Assembly: GCA_963281255.1 (NCBI GenBank)
Contig: OY725496.1
Span: 248,001 to 312,000, forward strand
DNA from: Aphrocallistes beatrix
Taxonomy: Eukaryota > Porifera > Hexactinellida > Sceptrulophora > Aphrocallistidae
Reading direction: 5' to 3'
DNA length: 64,000 nucleotides
The position numbers and the translations under genes were made by a program. The stretch's first letter is position 1. Each line of letters begins with the position of its first letter. The notes beneath the pieces were generated by a model, which saw only the letters and a list, made by a program, of their open reading frames with translations, made no database searches and was not told the DNA's origin. Below are positions 25,001 to 40,000 of this stretch, in pieces.

Positions 25001-28000
25001 TAGGGTCACTGTTTATTCGGGTCAACCGCTTAATCGGGCCACTTTTGGCAGGACCAGAATAGCTTTCACACATAGAAGCTAATATAAAATATTTTCGGTT
25101 AATAGGGTTATCCGCTTAATCGGGGCAAAATGTCCTCTGACCGATGTGACCCTATTAAGCGGAGTCGACTGTATTTGATTGCATTGCAATATAATTTGTA
25201 ATCTAGATTTTTAAATTGAGTAGCTAATGGATAATAACCAAAGGTTTGTGTTTGTAAGTAACTATTAACTCAATACATTTTAGATGCGACGTCTGTAAAC
25301 CTGAATTCACTCGACTTACTTCAAACAACCCAGATGGTTGTGTTGCATGTGCCTGCAGCATTGGCTCAGTTTCTAACAATTGTGACCCAATCACTTCTAT
25401 TTGTGATTGTCAACCTGGTGTCCAAGGTACACGTTGTGATGTATGCACACCTAGTTTTCATTCCTTATCCACAACTGGTTGTCAGGCATGTCAGTGTGAC
25501 ACCTCAGGATCAACAAGTAGTATTTGTGATGTAAATAATGGAAATTGTTCCTGTAAGTCCAATACCGAAGGGATTTTGTGTGATAGCTGTAAAGATGGAT
25601 TTTACGATCTACAATCTTCAAATCCTGACGGGTAAGTTTTTACATGTTATAGTATGTAGCGCATAATTTTATTTGAGACCCTACTCATCCTAAGGTCCTG
25701 GGTTTTGTCCCAGTAATTAGAGTCCTCAGAAAAGCTCCTCATACTACTTAAAGAAGTCAAGATTTCTTTGTATTAACTTTTGTTATCCTTATTTAGATGT
25801 ACGTCTTGTGCTTGTAATGAAGCTGGTACCTCCTTATCTTCAAATACATGTGACACCATCACCGGAAACTGTAACTGTAAAACTAATGTTGGAGGTAGAC
25901 AGTGCAACCAATGTCTGTCTGGTTTCTTTTCATTACTTTCCTCTGATTCTGATGGCTGTCGGTCTTGCCAATGTAATTCTATTGGCACTGATATGACTGG
26001 TGATATATGTGATGTAAACACTGGACAATGTGAATGCAATACTCCTGCTATAGGTTGTTTACTTTTTAATTTTAAGTTATTATTATCTTCTAAATAACAA
26101 ACTACAGTAGTTACACTATATAAGAATACTGTCGGGACCGTGAAAATATATTCTTATACTATGTTGCTGATTTAATTGTGGTAAAATATTTTGCTATTTG
26201 GAAATGAAAGAAATATACATATACAGTCGACTCCGCTTAATAGGGTCACTGTTTAATCGGTCAACCGCTTAATCGGGCCACTTTTGGCAGGACCGGAATA
26301 GTTCACACACATAGAAGCTAATACAAAATACTTTCGGTTAATAGGGTTCTCCGCTTAATTGTGCCAAAATGTCTTCTGATCGATGTGATCCTATTAAGCG
26401 GAGTCGACTGTATACGTATCTCTGCTTAATCAGGACCAATTTTGTCCAGATTAAGCAAGAACAAATGTATTTTGATATTATCCTTCTACTATGTATGGGA
26501 ATGATTTCATTCCTCGAATTATTCAATTCAACGGTTGCTACAATTGATTCCAAATATATTAATTTAATATATTACGTGAAAATGTATAGAATACTATACA
26601 GTCGACTCCGCTTAATAGGGCCACATCGGTCAGAGGACATTTTGGCCCGATTAAGCGGAGAACCCTATTAACCGAAAATATTTTGTATTAGCTTCTATGT
26701 GTGAGAGCTATTCTGGTCCTGCCAAAAGTGGCCCGATTAAGCGGCTGACCCGATTAAACATTGGCCCGATTAAGCGGAGCTGACTGTATATTAATTTAAT
26801 ATATTACGTGAAAATGTATAGAATACTATATTTATAAAATGAATGCGTACTGTGAATATTTTACTTAATTTAAAATGTTTAATGATTGTATTGGTTCAAA
26901 TTATATCAAAGACTGAGTCAACACTCGCCGGTTCAATCAATTTTGAGAAATATTACAACTGCAAATGTTAATTTGTAAAACATAATATTTACTTACCTCA
27001 ACCGCTGTCATTAAAAAAGGAATTCCAATTAATAAAATGAAATAGAATTTATGAAAAAAGCAAAATTAATTAGTTTTAATACTTAACTAATTCCATTATG
27101 CATGCATTATGAACTTATCCTTAAATTAGGAACCAGGTGTGACACCTGTGCTGCTGGATTTTTCCTATCTAACTCTACAACAACACTCTGTGACAGCTGT
27201 TCATGCAATTCAGTCACATCTCTCAATCAGACTTGCGATTCTATTACTGGACAATGTGCATGCAGGATTGCGAGACAAGATGGATTTCTGTTTGGTTTCG
27301 GAGGCCGAACTTGTGAAGCTTGTTTAGAAGGATTTATTAACTTTTCAACAACAGGGTAAATATTTTAAAATGATTAATTAATTAATTAGGGCATGCCTAA
27401 TTTCCGGGACGGGACGAGTCAAGATGCTTAATCTCCGGGACGGGACGGGTTAAGATACCTAATTTCCGGGATGGGATCCCGTCCCGTCCCGTCCCGGAAA
27501 TTAGGTACCTTTTCTGTCCCGTCCCGGAAATTAGGCATGCCCTAATTAATTAATTAATTCAGTAGAATGCCTATTTTGAGTAGTTAAAGGGAGAAAATAG
27601 TTAAAATTACCTAACTCATAATTCTTGTAAATTTATAAGCTTACAATTCATTCCTTAACAACTTTCCTTATCCATCATGAATTACCAACAATTAATAGAA
27701 GATATTTCCATATTTTTTCAGATGTACATCTTGTAACTGTAACACTGCTGGCAGTACCGAAGTTAGTTGTGTTGAGGGAACAGGACAATGCACATGCAAG
27801 AGGAATGTGGAAGGGAATAAATGTGATACCTGCAAAGAGGGATTTGGTTTTCTAAATGCTAACGACCCTTTTGGTTGTTCTGCTGGTATGTGATAACTTA
27901 TATTACTCAATTAAAATTATTTCGTTTAAACTCATTTTTCTTTTTTTAATATTCCGGCTTACAGCTCAAGTTGACTTCAGCTAATACCGTGTAAATTGTA

Positions 28001-31000
28001 TAAATAGTTTTTATAGGAATTACAGTAGAAATTTGTGCGTCTTATCCGGAATTCGTATTAACCGAAGTGATTTACATGCATTTTCCTCCACAGGGATAGC
28101 AAATATGTTCGTATTGTGTTCGTATTAACGAGTTTCTACTGTATATTTCCCCGAAATGTAGCACAAATAGGGTTTCAATTCCGCATCCCGATGATTTTGT
28201 GCTATATAGTATTAGTGATTAGATAATTGTCTAGACCGAAGTTAACAATGAATAAATCTTAAAATACTAACACAATGGAAATAGTAATATAATAGTCAAT
28301 CCCGGAATCCCAGGATTAGAAAAAAATGTCAATCCCAGAATCCTGAAATCCCGGGATTGCAAAATATGTCCGGGGTTGTAAGCAGAGGCGTAGCCAGCCC
28401 AATTTTTAGGGTGCGGCAATTCCGTGAGAGGGTTGCGGCACCCAATGCTAATTTGTGAAATTTTAGTGGGCACAGCCTTTGAGGTTGCGGCCTAGGCCCC
28501 ATGTGCCGCACCCTGGCTACGCCTCTGGTTCTAAGCCCTAAGCACAAATCATGCATCTAAAGGCCAGAGATTTTTAATAAAAAAAAGTATCAATTATTTT
28601 GTATTCTCTCATTCCAGTGCCCACTAACCTTATCGCTCCTACACTATCAGTCCTCAACTCAACCAGCATAATGATAGCCTGGCTACCTCCCAACTCTGAA
28701 TCAGCAATCCTCTCCTATCAAGTGTTACGTAACTCCACTCAAATTGCACAGACAACTACCACCATCCAATACACTGACACTGGATTAGCTCCCTATACGA
28801 TATATTCATATGCTATAAGAGCGACAAATAACGCAGGCATTACTGAAAGCCTTCCAACGCTAGCTCGAACTTTAGAAGATATTCCGATAGGTGTTTTAAC
28901 ACCTACCTTTTCAAATGTCCAAGCTAGGACGGTTCAATCTACCTGGAGTGTACCAACACAGCCTAATGGTGTTATAACGCGATACGAGCTCAGTGTTATA
29001 GCTATTAATGGAGCTGTGATGGATCAAAATGTGTTTTCTGGGTTGGCGTTTTCAACACAAGTAACAGGTACATACACTATACTACGAAACTATCATCAGA
29101 ATTCAGAGATTCATATTTTACGCTAGAAATGAGATCTCTTTATACATACGTAGTTCTAATATCTGTGTATTTTCGCGGTTAATTACATATCGCACCACTC
29201 ATCTTTACTACAGTGGAATTTGCTTATTAGCAATATTGCTCTATTAGCAACCAATTTTCAGGTCCCAGGTGAAGATTTTGTGTTAATTCTGTTCCCTTAT
29301 TAGCAACTTCGCGTATTAGCAACCATTTAATGAGCAAAACTCGAGTTGCTAATAAGCGAATTCCACTGTACTTGTAATTGTATTATTACGAATGCATTAA
29401 ATACATTTTTTCTTAGACTTACAACCATTCACACAGTATACATTCATTCTGCGCGCCTGTACAAGTATAGGCTGTGGCAATAGTTCAACTTCTACCGTCA
29501 CAACTACATCCGCTGCTCCAGAACAGGTGTCTCCACCTGTTGCCAGTAGCATCACCGCCAATTCTCTCCAACTAAGTTGGACCGTACCAGGACAACCAAA
29601 TGGTGTTATAACTCAATACCAGGTGTTCCAGAGGGAATCGCCGTTTACAGGAACGGGAGTTAGTATAGCGGATTTACCAGCGAGTAGTTTGACTCTATCA
29701 GTGACTGGTTTAACTCCATTTACTCAGTTTGAATTCGCTGTGTCAGCTGCTACTATTTCTGGGAGCACTACAAGCACATTCATAAGAATCACTACATTGG
29801 AATCTGGTAAGTGTTTCTATCTAGAATTTCTGTATACAATAGAAACTCTTAAATGGCACTAGATTTTTGCTAACTCATTTTTGATTAAGTCATTTTGGGC
29901 GGGGAAATTTTAGAAGTGTGGGGTCTTTGCTATAAATAGAAATGACTCCAGGTAATTTAATACGGGATAACACCAGGGATGGTTGAAATTTGTTCGAATT
30001 ATCCGGAATTTTAACCGAGTGATTTACTTATGCATTTTCCTCCGTAGGGGATTAAATATATGTTCGTATTAACGAAGTTCTACTATACATGGACCAGGGA
30101 TGGATTTCAATTTGAATTGAAATTCCCCTCCACCCCAATTTGAGGCTACTTGGACTACTAATGTCGCGCTAAAAATGTCACATTTTGACACGATGCTCAA
30201 ACCACTATTTTCCACTCTATTTTCGATTTTTAATCTGTTTCCCATTCCTTATATTCTAGCTCCAACTGGAATAATATCGCCTACCTTAACAGTCCAAAGC
30301 TCCAGATCAATTCAGATAACCTGGCAGTCTCCCACCAATCCAAACGCGGCCTCTTTACTCTACGGCATCCTCCGTACTAACCCCACCCCCTCTCTATCAG
30401 TAGTCACCTCTACGGTCACTGGATCTTTCCTCCTGTCCAATTTAGATCCGTTTACAGCCTATTCATTTTTGCTGCAAGTTTGTAGTGCTATTGGATGTGG
30501 CAATAGTTCTGTTGTTACAGTCACGACGAATGAAGAAAGTATGTACTACTCTCGTTGATCCGAATACTTCATTCTTAGAATCTGAACACGAAAAATACAC
30601 TATTAGTTTATTATCTTTTATTTTTCAATGAGATTGATATAAACCTCGTTTTTAAAAAACAATAATAACGACCGGTTTTTAAAAATAAAAAACAGGGTTC
30701 TATCTAGGGTGTTACATTTAGGAGAACCCCCCCCTCCCCCTCTCCCAGCAGATAGAACCATGAGTAATATATTGCGACGATTTATATAACATTTTATGAG
30801 AAATTTTGGGGGAGAGGAAGCTGTAGCAAAGGAAAGTTTTTAATAAAATTTTCTCTCAATTTTTAAAAACCAATTTGTTTAGAAATTTTAATTTCGAAAT
30901 TTCTTGTCCATTTGTTTCTATTTTGAAATCAATTTCTATCCCAGACATGCATGAATACGTTGATATATATAAATTTTATTTCTTAAACTTATATTTATAT

Positions 31001-34000
31001 ATCTTTAGGCCCATCCGGACAGCAAACACCTCGCATAACATCCTCTGAAAGAGATGCTATTTCGCTGGATTGGGACCCTCCGCTACAACCTAATGGTATA
31101 ATCACCTCATACACAATCTCACGACGTTTCCCAGCCATCACTCTTACCTCACAACCGAATCATGAGAAAGGAATTCGTTTCCATGGAGCGGGTTATGCTC
31201 GTTTCACAGCTGGCACTTTTGTCCCTGGTCTATCCACTACAATACAATTTCTAGTACGGACTTTTTCCAGTAGCGGAATTTTGATGTTATTCTCAACAGC
31301 TAGCATGTCTGACTATATCGTCATTTCATATAACAGTACTTCTGTGCAGTTTGCATTCGATTCAGGTGCAAACTCACCTACGAACACTTTAACATTGAAT
31401 GTCGCGATTGCCAACGGTTTTTGGCACTCAATCACTGCGACTCGTGTTCGAAACGAAGGTACACTTCGTGTTAATAGCAGTTTTACAGTACAGAATACAG
31501 TGATTGGGTCTGATAATGAGATTGCTTCAAGTGTGTTGGCATTTGTTGGAGGTGTGTCTGATGATATTTCCCTTCCGAATGGATTTCCGGTGTTAGCTCA
31601 GTCTAGCTTTGCTGGTTGTATGCGTGACGTGAATTTTAACTCTGAAATGGTGGACTTTGGCACTGTTCAAAGCTCAAAACAATTGAATCTAGGCCTTGAT
31701 GGCTGCCCTCTGTCTATAGAGGAAGGAACACATTATTCTGGAGCTGGTTTCGCGAAATTTGACGCTTCTGTTATCAACTTGAGTGGTGATACATTTGAAA
31801 TCACTTTTGATCTTCGTACCATAGAACCTTCAAGCATTATATTTGCCATTGGACAGGATTCGTCTGTTTCTACAACTGATTTCTTAGTTTTATCGATTTT
31901 CAACTCAGTTCCCATTCTCTCCACCCAAATTGGAGGCACACGAAATACTCTTTCTTTTACAGAAACTGTAGTGACTGTATGTAATGGTCAATGGCATGGA
32001 ATTTCGTTAAGAAAAACCCAGACCTCAATAATCCTGACTGTCGATCAAACTTCACAAACACTTAATGTTCTATCTTCAGTACAAACTGACTTGCTATTCA
32101 TCGGCGGTGTCAATGTACTATCTCCCTTTTATTCCAAACTCATGTCATCTTCAATAGAACTAACCAATTTCGGTGGTTGTTTACGTAATTTGGAAGTAAA
32201 TAACAACAAACTAGACTACACGCTGGCAAGTGAGATACAGAATGTTGACATAGATGGATGCCCCTCTATGGCTGGTGCTTGTAGTGCAGTTGCTATTAAT
32301 GATTTGAACAGTGGGGATGTGCTGAATTTTACTGATTCTGGACTACAATCTTTTCGAGGTTTTTAAAAATTTTATTTACTACATTAGTTTATTTGGTTGA
32401 GTGTATAGCAATAAAAAAGGTCATGTGTATCTTTTCACACCTTTATATACATATGTTCACACCTTTTGACGAATTTTGAAAATTATGCTAGAGATTAGCT
32501 TCTATAACGGTTAATATGGGGTTTTAGGGGTGAATATTTATTTTCGATTTCTTTCTAGAGTATTACTATCGAGTACGTAGTGAGAATGGAGTAGGATCTA
32601 CTGTTGGAAATTGGCAGAGAGCTTCTACTCAACAAGGAGGTTAGTTTACAAATATATATATACGTACGTATATACATATATTTATACTACAGTCGACTCC
32701 GCTTAATAAGGTCACTGTTTAATCGGGTTAACTGTTTAATCGGGCCACTTTTGGTAGGACTGGAATAGCTCTCACACATAGAAGCTAATACAAAATACTT
32801 TCGGTTAATAGGGTTCTCCGCTTAATCGGGACAAAATGTCCTCTGACCGATGTGACCCGATTAAGCGGAGTCGATTGTATATATACTTCTCCACATACAT
32901 GCCGATTTGAGCCATTATAAAAGAAGGACGCGATGATGAATTTCACTGGACATGGCGGAACGCAATAGCTAAGTGTTATACTTGTATAAGGAATCAAAAA
33001 AATCGGGACATAATGGGGAACTTTCATGGAAAAACAGGACACTCGTGAAAGTTAGCTCAATAGAAGAATGACAAAAGCTGGACGGTTGGCATGTACGTGT
33101 ATTGCATGATACAGGTGACTCTGCTTAATCAGGACATTTTGGTCCCGGATATTTTGTCCCGATTAAACGGAATTCCCAATTAACTGATGAAACTTAGTTT
33201 AGCTTCTATGTGTGGGAACCATTCCTTCCCTGGAGACTTCCCAATTAACCTGAGTCCCGATTAAGCGGAGTTGACTGTATTTACATTTCGTTTTCTAGTA
33301 CCGAGTCAACCATCAAGTCTTCAACTCTCAGTTCTTTCAAGTTCTTCTGTACAAGCTACATGGACACCTCCAACCGAGACGAACGGAGTTATCAATTCAT
33401 ACTACATTGCAGTGGATTTAGCTGGTAAATGTTTGGTAGAAATCTCTTGTTTCATGACAATGTTAAAATACCTAAGATGATTTTAATATTTTCAGAGACT
33501 ACCGATCGTTACAACTGATACAGTCGAAGTCCGGTTTATTTTTATACCGTTTTTTTTTGTCCGTCCTTTTTTTGTTGTCTAGGCTATTAAATCAGTTGGA
33601 CAAAAAAACTGCTTACATTTTTTTCCAAATTCCTGCGAAATTATGTGAAAATACGCGTAATTTAATCTTTAAATCTGAACATTTGTACTAAATAGTAGGC
33701 ATCTTTCGGTTTTAGCTAATATTTGTACAGTAGAACCTCCATAATCCGACACTCGTTAGGAAACAAAAAAAGTTTCGGATTACCAAATTGTCGGATTATG
33801 CAGTACAAATTGAATGGTATGAAGCTCATTGGAATATGAAAAAGTGTCAGATTATCGATTATCGAGGTTCTTCTATACTCACAAAACTTTGTTTTTAGGC
33901 TCAACTATTTACAATGCAACAGTTCCAGATACCCAGACCATCCTCAGTATATCTGGACTCAGTCCATTCACTAGTTACACCGTTTCTGTATCCGTACAAC

Positions 34001-37000
34001 TCACTAGTGGCACTAGCTCATCTCCTGTTAATGCAATTGTTACTACACTAGAAGATGGTGAGTTTTAGTTTTGAGATGAGTGAACCAACAGCATACTTGC
34101 CAACCCGTTTAATGATTTCCACAGAATATAGGAAAATTGATATAGGGGGTCCACCAGGGTTTCCGTGGGAATAGAATTTCAACACCCATTTCCATCCCAT
34201 TCCCACATGATTTCTGTGGGAATACCCACAGGAAAACCCACATGTGGGAATACCCATAGGTTAAAGTCATTCCCATTCCCATCCCATATAGGAATACACA
34301 CAGATTCCCATCCCCACGGCAACCCTGGGGTCCACAGTCAAAAATGGTTGAAAACCGCTGCCTTATATGGTAGATATCTGAACCTGGGTATATTATGCAA
34401 ATACCCTATGAATCACTAAATGAAGCTGCACTATCAGTCTGTCGACTGACATTTTAATTCTCCCTCAGCTCCAATTGGTGTCTCCCCTCCTACTATCTCT
34501 GCAATCCGTGCTCGCAATGCCACATTCACCTGGCAGAGCCCATCACAGCCCAACGGAATAATCACGAACTACAGCTTAATACTCCTCGCACCTATACAGA
34601 GTACAGTCTACACAGGAGATACAAATACATTCAATACAATTGTGTTGAACTTGTCACCGTACACTGACTATGAGATAGTATTGAAGGTTTGTACTATGGG
34701 TGGATGTGCTGATAGTGATACTGTTCAATTCAGAACCGACGAGGATATTCCTGAGAGTAAGTTTTAGTAGGATTTATGAACTCTATTATTATAAGTACCA
34801 GCATAGCCCACTGTATATAAGGCCTGCCATCTAAATCTCAAAAATGGAAAAATATACCGCATCCCTGGTCCATTTTTGAGATTTAGATGGCAGGCCTTAT
34901 ATACAGTGGGCTATGGTACCAGATATACTACTAGGTCAGTTTTTTAAGGTTGAAGTTTTGGTGTAACGCTTAACCGTGGTGTTAATCACCGAAAAAATAT
35001 GAACTTTATCACCGAAAAATATGAGTCGTGGTGTAATTTTTAGGGGGAGTTGCATTTGTCAGAATTTTGAAGCTGTCACTTGTCAGAATTTTCCTAGTTG
35101 TCACTTGTCAGAATGGTTTTTAGGACTGCTGTCACTTGTCAGAATGGTTTTTTGGCAAACATGAAGTTGAATAGAATTGGTAGGAAAGTGAGAGTGGGCA
35201 TTTTGAGTTTGAAATAATATAAAGTGGCACGCGAGAGTGGTTCTTTTATTTCGTGAGGGTGGGTGATTGTCATTTATTATTTGGTAGAATGAATGGGAGA
35301 ATGAAAGTAGTGATTCTTTAATTTCATTCAAAGAAATATCAGTGACGAAACATCCGCCATTCCTTAAAAACCATTCTGACAAGTGACAGCTGTTCTAAAA
35401 ATCATTCTGACAAGTGACAGCAGTCCTAAAAACCATTCTGACAAGTGACAGCAGTCCTAAAAACCATTCTGACAAGTGACAGCAGTCCTAAAAACCATTC
35501 TGACAAGTGACAGCAGTCCTAAAAACTATTCTGACAAGTGACAACTAGGATAATTCTGACAAGTGACAGCTTCAAAATTCTGACAAATGCATGCACCCCA
35601 ATTTTTACACCAAGATCTCTCTTAAAAAACATGTCCTAGGTATCTTACTGCTGATGATAATTTAACTCCCCCCCTCTGAAATCTGGTGCTAGATCTATCC
35701 CTGGTTTTGACATCATGATAATGATATCGAATGTTTTGGTTTTTAAAAAACTTTTTACGATTTACGAATTTTTCTGTTATTCTATATACTGAATGTTTTA
35801 TATCGCAATATAAGGGTCTTTCTTTAAGAATCGGTGTCCATACAATTAATGGAACTTTTTACTTTTAGATTTTGATGCACCAACCCTAATTGTACTCGAC
35901 TCCAGACGCATTTTCGTACAATGGATGCAACCTTCCCTACCAAATGGAGTTATAACGAGTTTCACAGTGCTCTATGCCCTCGTTTCAACGCCTTCCAACA
36001 TCATAACTGCTGGAAATACGAACTCAACTGCCCTCGAATTTACTGTTGCAGGTAGATTGGTACAGTAAAGAGGACCAGTCAACTCACCTCAAATACCAAC
36101 TCATCCCTATTCTTTTGGTCAACTCGTCCCTATTTTGGGGGTTTCAGTAATAGTTTGCTGGTATTTTGGGTGTAAGGGTTGGTTGGTTGGGGGTTTCTGT
36201 TGTAAAAGTGGACTATTATAACCTTGGAATTAAAAGATGACACTAGTTAACTTAGAACGAGTTGACTTTAAGACGAGTTTGTATATAGTAGAGTTGTCAT
36301 AGGTTGACTGGCATTTGAGTAAAGAAGTGAGATAATTTCCCTTAAGAAGAACACTGGCTATTTTTTAAGTAAAATATTTCCAAGATTAAGGGTGTAAATT
36401 AAGTGTATTTTCTCAGGTTTCACCTTAATTTAGCCTAAAATCGTGGTTAACCTAAGACTACCGAAATGTACCACGGTGGTACAACTTTATGGCTTCTTTC
36501 CCATTGAAAATGGCTGGAGACATCCGCGATATCACGAGTTTTCGATAATCTAGGGTAAAATTATGAATTGTAGCAATCGTTATACACTTCTGCAGTTCTC
36601 TTATTATAAACGTTTTATTACGTAAACTAATCTAATTTCAATATTTTCAGGTCTTCTCCCTGCTATGCAATACCAATTTTCCGTTCGCGCTACCAATCGA
36701 ATTGGTTCCGTTACAAGTGCATTCACACTCAATTCTACTCTGACTGATGTGCCTGAAGGGATATCTCCTCCCTCGATTTCAACCTTGACTGCTTTTGGAT
36801 TCACAGTGACCTGGCAAGCTCCTACCCTACCTAATGGTGATGTGATTGAGTATAGACTGCTGTTAGGACAGATTCAAGTGTTCACAGGATTGCAGCTTCA
36901 AACAACAATTCTAAGTAAGAATACAGTCAATTCCGCTTAATGGTTCCCGTACATAGAAGCTGATACAGTCGACTCCGCTTAATAGGGTCACATCGGTCAG

Positions 37001-40000
37001 AGGACATTTTGGCCCGATTAAGCGGAGAACCCTATTAACCGAAAATATTTTGTATTGACTTCTATGTGTGAGAGCTATTCCGGTCCTGCTAAAAGTGGCC
37101 CGATTAAGCGGTTGACCCGATTAAACAGTGGCCTTATTAAGCGGAGTCGACTGTACTAAATTTCATCGATTAATTGGGAACTCCGCTTAATCGGGATAAA
37201 ATACAGTCAACTCCGCTGAATCGGGACAACCGCTTAATTGGGACAAGTCTCCAGGAACGGAATGGTTCCCATACATAGAAGCTAATACTAAATTTCATCG
37301 GTTAATTGGGAACTCCGCTTAATCGGGGCAAAATATCCGGGACCAAAGTGTCCCGATTAAGCGGAGTCACCAGTACATCCTTAATTTCTTTGAGATAGTT
37401 TACATGTAGTAGAGGAAAACGTGAAAATGTTGGTCGACAGACCGATAGTGCAGCTCCATTGAACTGAAAATGATTAAAATGGAGTTTACATAGTAAATTC
37501 CCTATATTAGCCGTTGAGATCTTACTTCGAGCTTAAGATACTAAATTGTGTAGAATGTGTGAAAATAATGTATACTATATTATATTTTTTTACATATGTT
37601 AAAAGATGTTTAAATAATTTTAAAAAGGCGCAAAAAGCAGTAAGGAAAATACAAAAAATTCGAAAATATCACTTTCTCATAGGAACTGCACTAAAAGGAC
37701 AAATAGAATTCCAAAAGTCTTTTAGTATCGACCAAATTATTGAGAGACACAAAACTCAAACATTTGATAATTGTTTATTCCTTAGATCTTCAGCCATTCA
37801 CCCAATACACACTGCGTATCCAAGCCTGTACAAGTAGTGGCTGTGGGACAAGTGACTCAACACAGACTAGAACCCTTGAATCCACTCCAGAAGGCATTGC
37901 CTCTCCAACATTGATTTCTCGCACTTCTTCCTCAATCACAATACAACTATCTCCTGTCACTAGTCCCAATGGTGTGGTGGCATATACTCTGTACATTGTT
38001 GGGGTTTTCAATGACAGTATTGGGAGTGAAACTAGAATTGCTTTTACTGGAGATAGCACGGGGATGGTTGTGGTAGAGTCTCTAGTGCCTTTCAATGATT
38101 ATCGTTTATTTCTCGATGCGAATAACACAGTTGGAGGAATTCGTAGTGAGTCTGTTACTGTGCAAACTTTGGGGACAGGTATGTTCATGTATTTTCTAAT
38201 TTATTTTAAGATTTTTTTCAGTTCGTACTTAAAAGAGGCTATCTGTTTACGAAATTTTAACTCCGAATTTAACTTGGATTTTTTATATTTATTGTTAATC
38301 TCACATTTTCCCATTTAAAAATAACTTACAAAAAATGAGTTGACAAATTTCTTAATCAAATTCAAGTTAAATCGAAATATTCACCTTAAAAAATAGCTAA
38401 CAATAATCTCTGATTATTATTTATAATATACGTTGCCAAAAGGCCAGAATTCCATTGGTTATACTAAGTCCAGGCTTTGATTTAAGTCCTTTTAAGCCTT
38501 TTTCAGGGATATTTAAGGCTTAAACCCGGGATTAAGCTCCTTCTATAAGGGATGTACCATAATTTAGGCAACTAAATTGTGTTCTTTTGGCAAAAAAAAC
38601 TGAAATGTCATTATTTAAGCAAATAAACTTAATTATTTCGGCAAACAAGATAGGAGTCACAATCCTTTATTATTTGTCAAAATAATGTTGGCCAAAAACA
38701 ACACAATTTAATTGCCAGAATAATATAACTTCTCTTCTAAAAGGGCTTGAACTTGGACTTAAGTCCTTTCGAAAGGGTCTGTCCCATGCCTGAAATTTTC
38801 TGTTTCATAATGCCCACTTTTGCTTTATTTCCAACTAAGTTGACTAATTCATGAATTATTAATGAATTACTCAAAATTTGAAACTAAAATAATGAATGAA
38901 ATATTTGATATTTCGCTTAGGGACTGAGCAATGTTAGAGATATATAACATGAGCAACCTTTTAACCACTTTTGGGCATATAATCTGCACTAATGTTTGAG
39001 ATTTTGAATAGTTCATTATTTGAATAATTCATAATTCTTCATCATTTTCAATGAATTAGTCAACTTAGATTTTCAAGTACGTCATACTATTATACATACC
39101 ATAGCTCCTTCTGGTTTCTCTGCACCTACACAACTCAGCACGACAGCTACCACACTAAGTGTATCCTGGAATCCTCCATCAATCCCGAATGGAGACATTG
39201 CATCCTATTCTCTCTATGGAGAAGCTAATGGGATTATAACAGGTCCAGTTATAGTACAGTCTGGTAGTGATCTCAATGCTATGCTGATGAACTTAAGACC
39301 TGCAACTGTGTACTCGGTATATGTGGTTGCGTTTAATCAGTTTGGCAATGGGACAAGTGATAGTGCAGATGTTAGTACACTCGAATCAGGTATAATGATA
39401 TTCTCTTATATTATTTAATCCATCTTTTTTGTCCAATAGCACAGACATTATATTCCATAAGTCAATTTTATATTTTTTGTCGCGATTCAGGAATACTCAC
39501 CGAATCAAATGCGAAAATAAAAAAATTTCATTTATTCAGGGTGTCTCAAAAGTTTTTTTCCGGTTTTATTGTTAATTTTTAATTGTACAACGAAAAAGAC
39601 CTTTGAGACACTCTGTAATGTTATAGTTACAACCTCAAATCAGTTATTATGTAAAATACCTGAAAATTCCAGGCATTTTCCATCAGTTATTATGCATAAT
39701 CCCTGAAATCTTCAGATACTTTACAGAATAACTGATTTGACGTTTTAACGGTAACACATATATAGTGGAGTCTCCCAAAAGGGACAACCCCTCTACAACT
39801 GACAAACCTCGTGGAACGGAATGTATTTACCAGACACGTATGTAATAGTTTAGCACTCTCCGATAAGCAGATATTTCTCTATAACGGACAAAAGCCATGT
39901 CCCCAATGTGTCCGTTATTCGGAGACTCCATTCTATGCCTTTTCTCGGACGAGAATTAAATTTACCCGTATTGACAATTACAGTCGACTCTGCTTAATCG

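Noticed and set aside
37514-37837. Separate 107-codon frame before exon 27
   Set aside because: It lies mostly in intron 26 and runs into exon 27 in the wrong frame for FN3 coding.
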